Shown here piece after piece: positions 1 through 10,085 of a stretch of 64,000 nt of DNA. The stretch spans positions 26,534,251 through 26,598,250 of the forward strand of contig NC_060062.1 in the NCBI RefSeq assembly GCF_020283565.1, written 5' to 3'. The notes under the pieces are model-generated. The model made no database searches and had not been told where the DNA came from. It was given only the letters and a program-made list of their open reading frames with translations. The DNA comes from Trifolium pratense. Lineage: Eukaryota > Streptophyta > Magnoliopsida > Fabales > Fabaceae. The translations under genes were made by a program, and so were the position numbers. Numbering within the stretch: the stretch's first letter is position 1; every line of letters begins with the position of its first letter.

Positions 1-206
1 TTAAATGCAGGATGACAGAACCTGCCTCTAATGTGGCATCTTGCAGTGGAACTGCGATGGAGAAGTCATCAAAAGGATATTTTAGGAACATTCATACAAG
101 TCATCAGTTTTTACTTTATCATTTTAAGAAAATATTTATATTCTGGATTCAGTCTATTATGCTTCCTAGGATTTCAGCGTCTAATTTCGACGTAAAACGT
201 TGTACA

Positions 207-996
207 GATAACACTTGCAATGGCTTCTATTGTGATTATTTCTCTCCAAATACGGCTTACAAACCAAAGATGTGGACAGAAGCTTGGACTGGCTGGTATT
301 GATGCTTTGTTTCTGATTTCTTAGGTTTCCATAAGAATATGATAAATGTAAGCTAGATATAATATAAGCTTGACTATACAATGCCTCCGTTCCTCTTCTA
401 TGCTTGCAGGTTTACCGAGTTTGGAGGTTCGGTACCTCACCGACCTGCTGAAGAGTTGGCATTTTCAATTGCAAGATTTATGCAAAAGGGGGATCATTTA
501 TCAATTACTACATGGTAACTTCATTATTTATTGAATTTACTGTGTAACTTTGTAGGGTTCACCGTATTTAAATATTGAACTTGGCCATTCATTTTGTTTA
601 TTTCAATATCATGGTGGAACAAATTTTGGGAGAACTGTCGGTGGTCCTTTCATTGCTTCAAGCTATGACTATGATGCACCTCTTGATGAATATGGTAAAA
701 CACAAAGGATTCCAAAACTTGGCATAACCAATAAGAACTCACTTGTATTTTACAGACCTAATTAGGGTTCTTAATTTTGTTTCTTCTGTGTGCAGGATTT
801 CTTAGGAAACCGTAATGGGGTCATCTGAAGGATTTACACAGAGCAATAAAACTCTCCGAACCGGCTTTAGTTTCTGCAGATCCAACCGTTACACGGATTG
901 GAAACTATCAAGAGGTATGCATGACTTGTTTGGATGTCAATAAACTCAAAGTGGGCAGCAGATATGGCTATAGGACTTGGTACCGGAGTTCCGTGG
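207..996 (+). pseudogene. beta-galactosidase (GH35) gene fragment, broken and shuffled
   Basis: Exon pieces match plant cell-wall beta-galactosidases. 207-295 gives [14 protein letters not shown] and WTEAWTGW, which includes the catalytic nucleophile region. 410-514 gives [12 protein letters not shown] through GGSFINYYM, and 607-694 gives [10 protein letters not shown] and [12 protein letters not shown]. 796-914 gives GFLRKP, then [13 protein letters not shown] to GNYQE. Introns with GT donors lie between them. Defects: TAA at 813-815 replaces the codon expected between P and W, and the acceptor before 607 reads AA instead of AG. A further piece at 949-996 ([15 protein letters not shown]) belongs upstream of the first exon in the normal gene, so the order is shuffled. 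No start and no 3' half are present. It lies inside the Helitron and looks like captured genomic DNA. Confidence 0.85.
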
Positions 997-1144
997 ATGT
1001 CAATAAACTCATCTCTCTTTCAAACTGTTTTTCGTTTTTTATTTATTTTAATTTTTGCAGAAAGCATTCTAATGATAAAATTGAATAGTTTTGATTTTTA
1101 ACGATTTATGTTTTGTGGTGTTTGTTTGTTTGTGTTGGACACAG

Positions 1145-1220
1145 GTAGTTGAAGTTTCAACTTCCAAAACTGGAAAACATGGACATGTTAAGTGACACTG
1201 ACATCTTCACTGGCTTGTGA
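1145..1220 (+). pseudogene. eIF5A exon fragment
   Basis: After an acceptor-like ACAG the sequence reads VVEVSTSKTGKHGHVK, the highly conserved stretch of translation factor eIF5A that follows the hypusine loop. A deletion and stop codons follow, and DIFTG appears in another frame shortly after. It is a single-exon fragment with no start or end. It sits about 150 bp from the beta-galactosidase pieces on the same strand, although the two genes are functionally unrelated, which supports transposon capture. Confidence 0.7.
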
Positions 1221-2558
1221 TGTATTCAAGAGTATTAATGTGATGAATCTTTTGAATTCAGGTAGAAACTGAGGATGAGGTACTATTATATTGCTCTAAC
1301 CTGTTTCTTGTGATGTATTCAAGAGTATGCAGACTTATTTTCCCAAAGTTGATCAATTTTTTCCTATCATCATTTGTTTTTTTGAATCTTTTGCAATAGA
1401 CTTGGTTTTAAGAAGTAGATCAATTTTTTGCGGTTTTGGTTTTGTAAATTATTTGCTAACCATTTTACTTTGCTAATTTGCTAAATATAAGGCGGTTTTG
1501 TTTTTTTATACATTTTTAGATTGCTCTTCTTTCTCGCTTTCTTTTGGCATACCTGGCGACGTGAATGGGTGAACAGGGAGCACACACAACAACAGCGGCA
1601 GCCTCCGATGTAGGTAAGGATTTCATATCCATTCTAACCCTAATTTGGTTACCTACTAATCCTTTATTTAATGCATTCCTAAATGCCCCCCAAAACACAT
1701 TTAATTGAGCTCATGTCACATCACTACATTAGATATGCTTTAAGTATGTAACTAAGTTAAAGAAACACATTTGTAGAAACAGTCCAATACTAGATGTATC
1801 ATTGAGATAACAAATTTACTAGACTGGCTCATAAGTTTTTCTGTTTTATAGCAAAAAAGGTTTGAATTTTAGCGCTTGCAAAAGAGATAACATTTTTGTC
1901 GAACCTGTCATGATGGTACATTAATCAAATGAGTTAGTAACAAAAAATCAAATATACTATCAGCAAACCAAACCAATAATGTTTGATGACAGATATCGGT
2001 TAGAGCTAATTTAATTTAGATTAGTAGTTTTGTCTTTCTAGCTGATATATGTTATCGAACAAACATCAATAGTGGAAACCAAGGTTTTCAATAACACAAT
2101 TCAAAGTAAGTGAAACAAAGAGGTTAGTTTTTGAAATTTGAATTTTCTTTAATTAATTATAATTTTCTTATTTCAACAATCAAAATTGTTGTAACCGATT
2201 CTTTTGTGCACACATAACTGATTTTATTTTATATGTGATTCTTTTGGCATGGTAAGTGCCACTTTGTTGGTATTTCTGCACTCTTTTGTTTATCCATATT
2301 TTGAATCAGTTTCCTGTAGTGAGGTGCATGCCTCTAAGGAATTTATGGTTTATGTGAGGCATACCTTCAACACTTTATTGAAAATTATAGATGTTGATTT
2401 TAATTTTATTGTACTCATGATTTGTGGCAATACTTTAGCTTATGAAATTGCATGTTTGAAATCTCCATGAAATTGAGCTAAGTTATGAGAGTTGGCAGAT
2501 AAGTTCAGCCGGTGTATACTAAGATCTCCATGAAAATTACTTACCATTTTTATTTTAC
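1221..2558. other. Helitron interior, no recognisable gene
   Basis: AT-rich sequence. A short, more GC-rich patch around 1540-1620 could be another captured exon fragment, but I recognise no family. Short open frames here show no conserved motif. Confidence 0.5.
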
Positions 2559-2868
2559 CGCAACGCAGAGCACAAAACGAAGGGATAATGACGACTCTGC
2601 AATAGAATCTGACATCAAAGGTACCCCTTTCTGTTCAACAATATTGAACTCAATAGCTAGAGTACTACTCTTTTGACTAACCATTATTCACTTTTAGAAT
2701 TTTCACCTTAAGTCGCAACGCAGAGCACAAAACGAAGGGATAATGACGACTCCGCAATAGAATCTGACATCAAAGGTACCCCTTTCTGTTCAAAAATATT
2801 GAACTCAATAGCTAGAGTACTACTCTTTTGACTAACCATTATTCACTTTTAGAATTTTCACCTTAAGT
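2559..2868 (+). repeat. 155-bp tandem duplication
   Basis: Two nearly identical 155-bp units (2559-2713 and 2714-2868) both begin CGCAACGCAGAGCACAAAAC. Each holds a small open stretch bounded by CAG and AAAG/GTACC that reads STKRRDNDDSAIESDIK in unit 1, so a captured exon may have been duplicated. The units differ at a few positions. Confidence 0.9.
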
Positions 2869-3467
2869 CATATACTATTAATAATTATAATTCATAAATT
2901 TTCGTCTCTGATTTATAAATGGTGGGTTTGACTATAATTGTTGTGAAGGAAATTTCCTAATTTTTAAGATTTTATTGTTGTCATGTGCATCATAAAAGTA
3001 TTGAGATTATTCATTTGTGTGGTTTTGTCTACATTTTAGTGACTAAGGAATAATGAATTAGGATTTATATAAAAGTGCTTACATATCATTACCAGAATTT
3101 CACTCATTCTATTTTTAGCTGTGCATTTGACAGCATGTTGAAGCCATTTGTGACAATTTTTGCATAACTAATACATGTGCAGTGCAGATGGGATAAATGC
3201 AATTGTATCATAGTGTGCAACTATTTGGTTGCCATACTTTTCTTGCTTTCCCAGAAAAGTTACAAGCCTCCTAAAAGACCCTTGACAAACAAGGTTTGTT
3301 GGTCTTTTACTCTTTTACATTTTTGGTTTGTTATATACTTATATGTAATCAATTTTTTAGTTATTATAAGAATGTTTGTTAGCTTTTTGGATCTGTATAT
3401 ATATAAGGCTTTTATTATGCAAACCTATCTAATTGAAATAAATGTTCATAGTGTAAGCCTTTTATTT

Positions 3468-3510
<43 letters not shown>

Positions 3511-4114
3511 TGCAATTTCATATATGGTTTTCCATTAATCTATAATCCACTCCATCCCAAGAGAAATTAGTTTGCCAAATGTAGTCATTGTTGTGCTTAA
3601 CTAATATTGAGATTTGAGAGGAATATAAATTTTGTCATCTAATAGTCTAAATACACATTAGATTGCGTACTACATTACTTTGTTAGCACATAGTTTAGTG
3701 GTTTGGCTTTAATTTTGGTCACACGACATGTTCTTCCTATGTGGTGATACAGCAAGCTTAAATTGATTTCTTTCTTTGTGCAGGTTCTCAAAATCATAGT
3801 TTCCAGCTTGCTTTAATGTGAGAGATTTGTAGTAGATAGTATTTTTGGGAGTTGCTAGATGGATTTCAAGATGATTCCTATGAAGTTAGTAATTTAAGAG
3901 TTTGAAGAAAAATTTGTAAAATCTATGGAAAGAGTTTCTTTTGTGGTGTTCTTGCATGTTATAAGGAAGATTGACATGTTATAACTTATAACTTATGATT
4001 CCTATCTCTATCATTTTGTTTTCCATGTGTTATTTTTGGACATTTATTTTGTATCATCCATGATTGAAATATATTTGGCGTTATGGTGATGTATTTTATT
4101 TGAGTTTAATTGAT
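2869..4114. other. AT-rich Helitron interior, no gene seen
   Basis: No coding signal on either strand. It contains the TA microsatellite at 3470-3506. Short open frames are AT-rich and have no recognisable domain. Confidence 0.5.
3470..3506. repeat. (TA)n microsatellite
   Basis: An uninterrupted run of about 18 TA dinucleotides. Confidence 0.97.
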
Positions 4115-4273
4115 ATGCACCGACGGTGTAAAATAGTTTTACACGATCGTCCAATAAACAACCACCATTTTGCCATGTCATATCAAGAAAGTGGGCTGAA
4201 GTGGGGTGATGTGGCGGAAAACATGGTTGGTATTAATTGACGGTGTAAAATTATTTTACACCGTCGGTGTATT
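4115..4273. mobile_element. MITE with CACCGACGGTGTAAAAT inverted ends
   Basis: The left end reads GCACCGACGGTGTAAAATAG. The right end is its inverted counterpart, TTTTACACCGTCGGTGT. The ends are themselves partly palindromic (GTGTAAAA...TTTTACAC). About 160 bp, non-coding. The target duplication is not certain. Confidence 0.7.
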
Positions 4274-4374
4274 TAAATTAAATCCATTTTATTTTAGTCA
4301 TTTTGATGTCTTTTTCACGTGGGTATGTACTTTATTTCGATGTTCTTTGGATATGGAATTTCAATTGCGATGTA

Positions 4375-4530
4375 AATGATGTCCCCCTTTGTTAATTTCC
4401 GTATGTTCATGACTAACTTTTTCGGCTAATAGCATCCATGATTGGTATATAAATGATACCCCCTAAGGAATTTGCATATGCTTATGACTAATTACCTCGG
4501 CACATAACAACCATGATTGGTATACAAATC
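4375..4530. repeat. degenerate ~75-bp direct repeat near Helitron end
   Basis: Two diverged units share the pattern CCCCY...TTATGACTAA...CCATGATTGGTATA. They lie immediately inside the Helitron 3' hairpin, where subterminal repeats are often found. Confidence 0.6.
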
Positions 4531-4543
4531 ACGTTCCGCCGAA

Positions 4544-4571
4544 CCCGTGCAACGCACGGGGAGCCATCTAG
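4544..4571 (+). other. Helitron 3' terminus (hairpin + CTAG)
   Basis: Stem CCCGTGC, loop AAC, stem GCACGGG (4544-4560), then 7 nt and CTAG at 4568-4571, followed by T. This is the classical Helitron end: CTRR inserted ahead of a T. Confidence 0.8.
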
Positions 4572-4704
4572 TTGCATTAATAGGAAGAACATGAGTCTTT
4601 GTCCAAGACGAATGCAGTTTGTATTCTTTCATTACCCATATTTCAACTTTATCATTATCATAATTCTTAACCCGTAGACTAAGAAATTCTTGAAATACCC
4701 ACAA
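4572..4704 (-). pseudogene. F-box-associated domain fragment
   Basis: The minus strand reads LRVKNYDNDKVEIWVMKEY followed by SWTK. This is the characteristic core of the F-box-associated interaction domain in plant F-box proteins. Only about 40 codons are left. The fragment begins directly at the Helitron end, so the Helitron probably inserted into an F-box gene or its remnant. No F-box motif is present on the other side, towards 4705 and above. Confidence 0.6.
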
Positions 4705-5475
4705 ATTCTTTCTAACTCTATATCTCGAAATTTGATCTTTACCTTCACTCTTATTTACATCTATTAAATACTTGTATCGTCACAACCTTTTGGTCACAAT
4801 GTTTAGTCACACATACATCAAAATATATACCATTTAATTAATAATAAAAAATTATTATTTAATTACTTTCTCTCTCTACATTTTTTTAAATATGTGAAAG
4901 TGACTAAATATGTGGTCTAAATAGTAGTGACCACACAAGTATTTCGCCTACGCCCTCTCCTTAGAGAGAAATGAGACAGATATAGAGGAGAGTGAAGAAG
5001 TTGATTCAAACTCCTATATCTCTCTTCATTAAAGAAAATAATAAAATAATCAAAAAGTGTGAGTTAAGAGAAAAATATATAGAGTTTGAAGAGACGGGTA
5101 GAAAAAATCGAATTGAATGGAAAGATTCAATTTCATTTATTTTTATACTAATAGAGACTAAATTAGAGAGAATAAAATATTGTGGCAAACCAATATTCAA
5201 ATTTCTAGCAACAGAGTACTGTGCTGTGCTAGTTTTAAAGAAAAAGTTTATTTATATCAATGAACAATTAAATGCTTATACAAACGGGATTATTATGCCT
5301 TAATGTGTTGAATTGAGATTATTATTGCATGCAGAGTGAGTGTGATTCTAGCTTATCCAAAAACAGAGAAAAATCGAAACAATAATAATCGCGCCAAACA
5401 AACTCTATAATATCTCACTAACGTAACTAACTCAGTAACCAATTCTTCACTCACCGTTGCAAAATCTCTCTCACC

Positions 5476-6612
5476 ATGTTTAACACCTTCAGTTTCTCTC
5501 TCTACCTTCTCCTCTCTCTCCTCCTAACAACCACCGCCACTTCCCTCCCTACAATCGGCATCACATATTCAACCACCACCACTCAATCCCCAACACCACC
5601 ACCACAACCACCACAAGAACGCATCACCACCGCAATGCAAAATCTCAAACTCACTTCCCTCCGTCTCGAAGAACCAAATCCAACCATCATCCGAAGTCTT
5701 CTCTACACCAACATCTCTCTCTTCCTCACCATTCCAAATTACATGGTTACCCCTATCGCTAACAATCGTTCAATCGCACGTGCATGGATCTACACTCACG
5801 TGCTTCCTTTCTACCCTCGCGCCAAAATCACCACCATCTCCGTCGGTAACGCTTTTCACGACGTGTATCCAGAATCCATCAACAATCTTCTCCCTGCAAT
5901 CACAAACGTACACGTGTCACTCCGTGATCTCGGTATTCGTAAGATTTCTGTTTCAACTTCTTTTTCCTTCGTTACAACCGTTTCTTATCCGTTTCCACCG
6001 TCTTCCGCCACTTTTCAAGAACCTCCCGGCGTTAACCTAATCGGTCCTTTACTTCAATTCTTGAGCGATACAAATTCTTCGTTCTTGATTAATCTTTACC
6101 CTTACAATCTTTACCGTTTACAACCGGCGATTCCTCTCGGAGTCGCACTTTTTGAAGAGCATCCGTTTAATTTCCGTGACGATTTCACTACCGGAGTTCG
6201 TTACCGGAATTTGTTTGACATTATGGTTGACTCTGTCGTTAGTGCAATGGCTTTCGCCGGATACGAAACGATTCCGGTTATTGTTACTGAAACGGGATGG
6301 CCTAGCGCCGGGAATGAGCTTGACGCGAATCCAGGTTATGCGGAGGTTTATCTGAGGGGATTGGTGAAGCATTTGAAGTCCGGTGCCGGAACGCCGTTGT
6401 TGAAAGAAGGAGTGAAAGCGGTTTATCTTTACGAGCTGTTTGATAAAGACGGATCGGGTCGAAATTGGGGAATTTTGTACCCGAATGGTTCAACGAAGTA
6501 TCGAATTGATTTCTCTGAAGCTTCACGTTCGTATTTGATGAATTGGATTAACGTGGCTTTGATTTTGGCGTTGATCGTCGTTGAGGTTTGTTGCATGGTT
6601 ATTGTTCATTAG
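5476..6612 (+). CDS. GH17 beta-1,3-glucanase-like protein lacking acid/base Glu
   Basis: An intronless 378-residue protein of glycoside hydrolase family 17 (plant glucan endo-1,3-beta-glucosidases acting on callose at the wall). Signal peptide residues 1-23; mature start IGITYS. The nucleophile motif VIVTETGWPSAG is intact (Glu272). The usual VGNE motif reads VGNA at 123-126, so the acid/base glutamate is replaced by alanine. A Ser/Pro-rich insertion at ~33-47 breaks the N-terminal barrel region. The C-terminal hydrophobic tail (~355-378) suggests a GPI anchor; there is no X8/CBM43 domain. The start is the first ATG, after a TATA-like TATAATAT at 5406. A non-catalytic, callose-binding or signalling role is possible (the ZERZAUST-type atypical glucanases are a remembered parallel). 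Copy B at 39077 is broken. Confidence 0.88.
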   Translation: MFNTFSFSLYLLLSLLLTTTATSLPTIGITYSTTTTQSPTPPPQPPQERITTAMQNLKLTSLRLEEPNPTIIRSLLYTNISLFLTIPNYMVTPIANNRSIARAWIYTHVLPFYPRAKITTISVGNAFHDVYPESINNLLPAITNVHVSLRDLGIRKISVSTSFSFVTTVSYPFPPSSATFQEPPGVNLIGPLLQFLSDTNSSFLINLYPYNLYRLQPAIPLGVALFEEHPFNFRDDFTTGVRYRNLFDIMVDSVVSAMAFAGYETIPVIVTETGWPSAGNELDANPGYAEVYLRGLVKHLKSGAGTPLLKEGVKAVYLYELFDKDGSGRNWGILYPNGSTKYRIDFSEASRSYLMNWINVALILALIVVEVCCMVIVH

Positions 6613-8129
6613 AGTTTTTGTTAAGTTTCTGTTAATGTTGTTTTAGATTTTGGGATTAGTCACTAATACTAAGTGATTACTGGTTAATTACTGGAGAGAG
6701 TTGGATTAAAATCTTCATTGTGGTGTATTCTAATTTTTTTTTTTTTTTTTATGTTTCCAAATATTACTACCAAAATGCCCGTATTATATTTTTGATGAAT
6801 GTTAATGGTTCATTTTTGTTTAATCCAAAAGAATTATTATTATCTGTGTGATTGAAATGGGTGTGAGGACATTACTATTCTCAAATGCAATATATATCAA
6901 TTTTGATGTATTTTTTATTTTTAAAAACTATATATTAAAATTTTGTAATGTTGTTTTTATATTTTTTGTTGTCTATAGATTTTATTTGAGTAGTGACAGA
7001 TAAAACATAAAAGCTATAGTTATAGTTATAGGCAATATAAAAAATCACAAGGCTAGTTTATTGGATAATGAAAAAATCCTAATATTTATTTGTTCATATT
7101 CATAAACTTTTTTTCTTAGAATATTGAATTTTAGCTTCACAGTATCACTTTAGTTTAATGTAATGAGTTCATTGGTTCCAAAAATATTAAAAGCATGAGC
7201 TTAAAGTCGAAAATTAGAGTAATTTAATTACAAGATTTAATAACAAAACAGTTTTTTTTCCTCTATTTTATGAGTCAAATATAAAGCTGTCAAAAAATTT
7301 CATTAACACAAAATTATATTGATTACTTATAAGTAATTATTCACATAAAGTTCACGAGTCACAGAAATATCCAAAAAAACAATGTTCACAAGTGTCTGGA
7401 TGCATATGTTTGGATTCTTAAAATTTGGGTTTTGCTTGTTCTTTTAAAATTTGGATATCAGATTATGACTCTTTTAGATGCAGAAAAAATATTGAATCAC
7501 ATGGAAATATTAGATTAATGATTATCTGGGTAAAATATTGGGTTTCTGGTGTTAAAGACCTTTGAAATCTGGAGGTTGAAGATGCAAATTTTTTTAAAAA
7601 AAAAACGTATTTTTGACAGCAAGAAGTTTCGAACCCAGTACCTGTGAATACAAGTGTATAACTTATCCGCTTGGCTGCTTACAAAACTTTACAAGATGAT
7701 GCATTAAAGTAATCTTTATTGCTTCTTTACGTTCTGTATATTTTTTGCTTTGCTAGAATTAATAACTTACTTTGCAGTTTAATTATTTTAAATTAAATAT
7801 CAACATGATTTATATAATTTTAATTAATAGGGAGTATCCACAAATAATATATTTTTTTACATAGACAAAATCACAAATTAAATATCATAAATTTACACAC
7901 ACAAATGAGAGTGTCGGGGTTCGAAACCCGATCATGACGTACAACCTAACAATTTTGGCAATTTTTGTCCGTTGAGTTAGGACTTGTGAACCACAAACAA
8001 CATCTTTAGTTATGCAAAATTATAGTATATTAAGAGTTTAAAATCTGTGATGATGATGGTAATTAATTATATTGAACATAGTGAACTTAAATTTTTATTA
8101 TGTTTATATATGATTAATTATGATAAAAT
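6613..8129. other. intergenic, AT-rich
   Basis: Up to about 7400 this is 3' flank of GH17, matched almost base for base at 40120-40910. From about 7405 the sequence is private to copy A. Two weak tRNA-like box-B patches (TTCGAACCC near 7630, GGTTCGAAACCC near 7920) may be SINE remnants. No gene seen. Confidence 0.6.
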
Positions 8130-8140
8130 ATTATGATGAA

Positions 8141-8368
8141 CTTGAGTTGACCTGGTTGTGTTGGCTTGAGACCTTGGAGTGTACTTCTCTCAAGGTTGTA
8201 GGTTTGATTCTTCTTGGTGTCAATTTCGGTGGGTTAATTAGTTCATACATAGTAAAAAGAAAAAACAGCTTTGGCTTTAAACGGGGCCGCCACAAGTGGG
8301 CAGTAGAATTGGTCCCATTGAATTAGTCGGTCCTTGGGCCGGATACTGAATTTTCAAAAAATAAATAA
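8141..8368 (+). mobile_element. SINE with 11-bp target duplication
   Basis: A 228-bp element flanked by ATTATGATGAA on both sides (8130-8140 and 8369-8379). It has a tRNA-derived head with a box-B-like GTAGGTTTGATTC, a body containing GTGGGCAGTAGAATTGGTCCC-type sequence, and an A/T-rich tail. This fits a Pol III-transcribed plant SINE. Confidence 0.85.
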
Positions 8369-9287
8369 ATTATGATGAAATATTAACTTACATTTTTTAA
8401 TTTACCCACAAGAATTAGGAAAAAGGAACATAATTTGATACTTTTAGGTTAATTATTAAAAAATTAAAGAACGTAATTTAATTTACTTGCGTTGAATCTA
8501 GTTAAGACTTTTTAGGTTAATTATTAAACTATTAAAGACTTATTATACCGGGTTTAACTTCGTTAAGAATTTTTAGGTCAATTGTATACTAATTTAAACT
8601 TTTTATACCGTGTTGAATCTAGTTAAGACTTTTTAGGTTAATTATAAACTATTAAAAACTTATTATACCGATTTTAACCTCGTTAAGAATTTTTAGGTCA
8701 ATTCGTATACTAATTTAGACTTTTTATACCACGTTGAACCTAGTTAAAACTTTTTAAATCAATTATTCGACTAATCAAGACTTCTTATACCATATTGAAT
8801 CACGTTAGGCTTTTTATTTGTATGCTAATTTAGACTTTTTATACTACATTGATAGCTAAGAATTTTTAGGTTAATTATTCTACTAATTAAGAAACATGAC
8901 ACCGGATTGAACCCAATTTAGGATGTTATGTAAATTATTGGACTAATTAAGACTTATTATATAATAGATTTAACCTAACTAAGAATTTTTAGGTCAATTA
9001 TTGTACTAATTAAGACTTATGTTACCGAATTAAACATCGTTAAGACTTTTTAAGTAAATTCATCTACTAATTTAGATTTTTTATACTGCGTTGAACCTGG
9101 TTATGAGTTTTGAGGTGAATTATTTTACTAATTAAGATATATGATACCGGATTGAACAACATTAAGGTTTTTTAGTCAATTTGTTTGCTAATTTGGAGTT
9201 TTTATACCACGTTGTACCTAATTAAGACTTTTTAGGTTCATTATTAGACTATTATGACTTATTATACCAGATTTAACCTCATTAAGA

Positions 9288-9690
9288 ATTTGGTGTAGTG
9301 TATGTTTGGTTTCAATTCTGGAGCATCCAGAATTAATTCTGGACGTGTATAATTGATTCTGACTTGTTTGGTTTCTCAAAAGTAGAATTGATTCTGCCTC
9401 CAGAATTGATTCTACTTGAAGCTAGAAATCGTAGCTTCTGATTCTAGAATTGATTTTTACACTCAAATTTTTTGTTCAACTCACTTTTTCATGAATATAT
9501 CCAAACATAAACCATTTCAGCTTAAAATCAATTTTGGCCAGAATCAATTTTACAGAATCAATTCTGCCAAAATCAATTCTCTCCGCCGCATAACCAAACA
9601 CACGCGTAGTGGTGAGGGATTTAGATAGTAGGCATAAAGTCTTGAATTCGATCGTCTGCTCCATTGTAAACAAAAAAATAAAAAATTGTG
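9288..9690 (+). mobile_element. SINE split by a MITE, inside satellite
   Basis: The outer parts rejoin to a tRNA-like head (TGGTGTAGTGGTGAGGGA), a box B (TTCGATCG) and an A-rich tail ending near 9690. The flanking satellite reads on from AAGAATT to AAAAATT. The head is interrupted after GTAGTG by the MITE at 9301-9605. Confidence 0.6.
9301..9605. mobile_element. MITE nested in SINE
   Basis: Inverted ends TATGTTTGGTTT and AACCAAACACAC, with GTAGTG repeated directly on both sides (9295-9300, 9606-9611). Internal copies of CAGAATTGATTCT and its inverse make it largely palindromic. Non-coding, 305 bp. Confidence 0.75.
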
Positions 9691-10085
9691 AGGTCAATTC
9701 CTATAATAATTTAGACTTTTTATGCCGTGTTGAACTTAGTTAAGAATTTTAGACCAATTATTATACCAAATTAACATTTCTTATACCAAATTAAACCATG
9801 TTAAGACTTTTTATTTGTCTACTAAATTAGACTTTTTATACTGCGTTGAACCTAGCCAAGAATTTTCATATCAATTATTCTACTAATTAAGATTTATTAT
9901 AGCGGATTGAACATCGTTAAAAAAATCTAGGCAAATCATTTGACTAATTAAGATTTATTATACACGATTTAATCCAAAAAAGAATTTTTAAATCAATTAT
10001 TCTACTAACTAAGACTTATGATATTGGATTGAATATCGTTAAGATTTTTAGGTCAACTCGTCTTCTAATTTAGACTTTTTAGGTC

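Larger units (their letters stand above)
1..4571 (+). mobile_element. Helitron, right part, with captured gene fragments
   Basis: The right end shows a Helitron 3' terminus: a 7-bp stem hairpin (CCCGTGC/GCACGGG, 4544-4560), 7 bp, then CTAG at 4568-4571 followed by T. The interior has no transposase but holds pieces of at least two unrelated host genes, a beta-galactosidase with its introns and an eIF5A fragment, as gene-capturing non-autonomous Helitrons do. The left end (TC, with A before it) was not recognised and probably lies outside the window, so the extent is inferred. The fragments could also be ordinary degenerate duplications into which a shorter Helitron jumped. Confidence 0.6.
8480..10085. 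repeat. AT-rich satellite, alternating ~60-bp subunits
   Basis: Many degenerate units share patterns such as GTTAAGACTTTTTAGG, TTATTATACC and ACTAATTTAGACTTTTTATA. Two subunit types alternate to give a higher-order period near 120 bp. The array is interrupted at about 9288-9690 by a SINE that itself holds a MITE. It lies in the 3-kb block absent from copy B. Confidence 0.85.

Noticed and set aside
3177..3545. 122-codon open frame
   Set aside because: AT-rich, hydrophobic low-complexity translation running into the TA microsatellite; no family resemblance.
7600..9690. Possible tRNA genes (box-B-like GGTTCGA motifs)
   Set aside because: No complete cloverleaf can be drawn; the contexts (A-rich tails, target duplications) indicate SINEs or their remnants.
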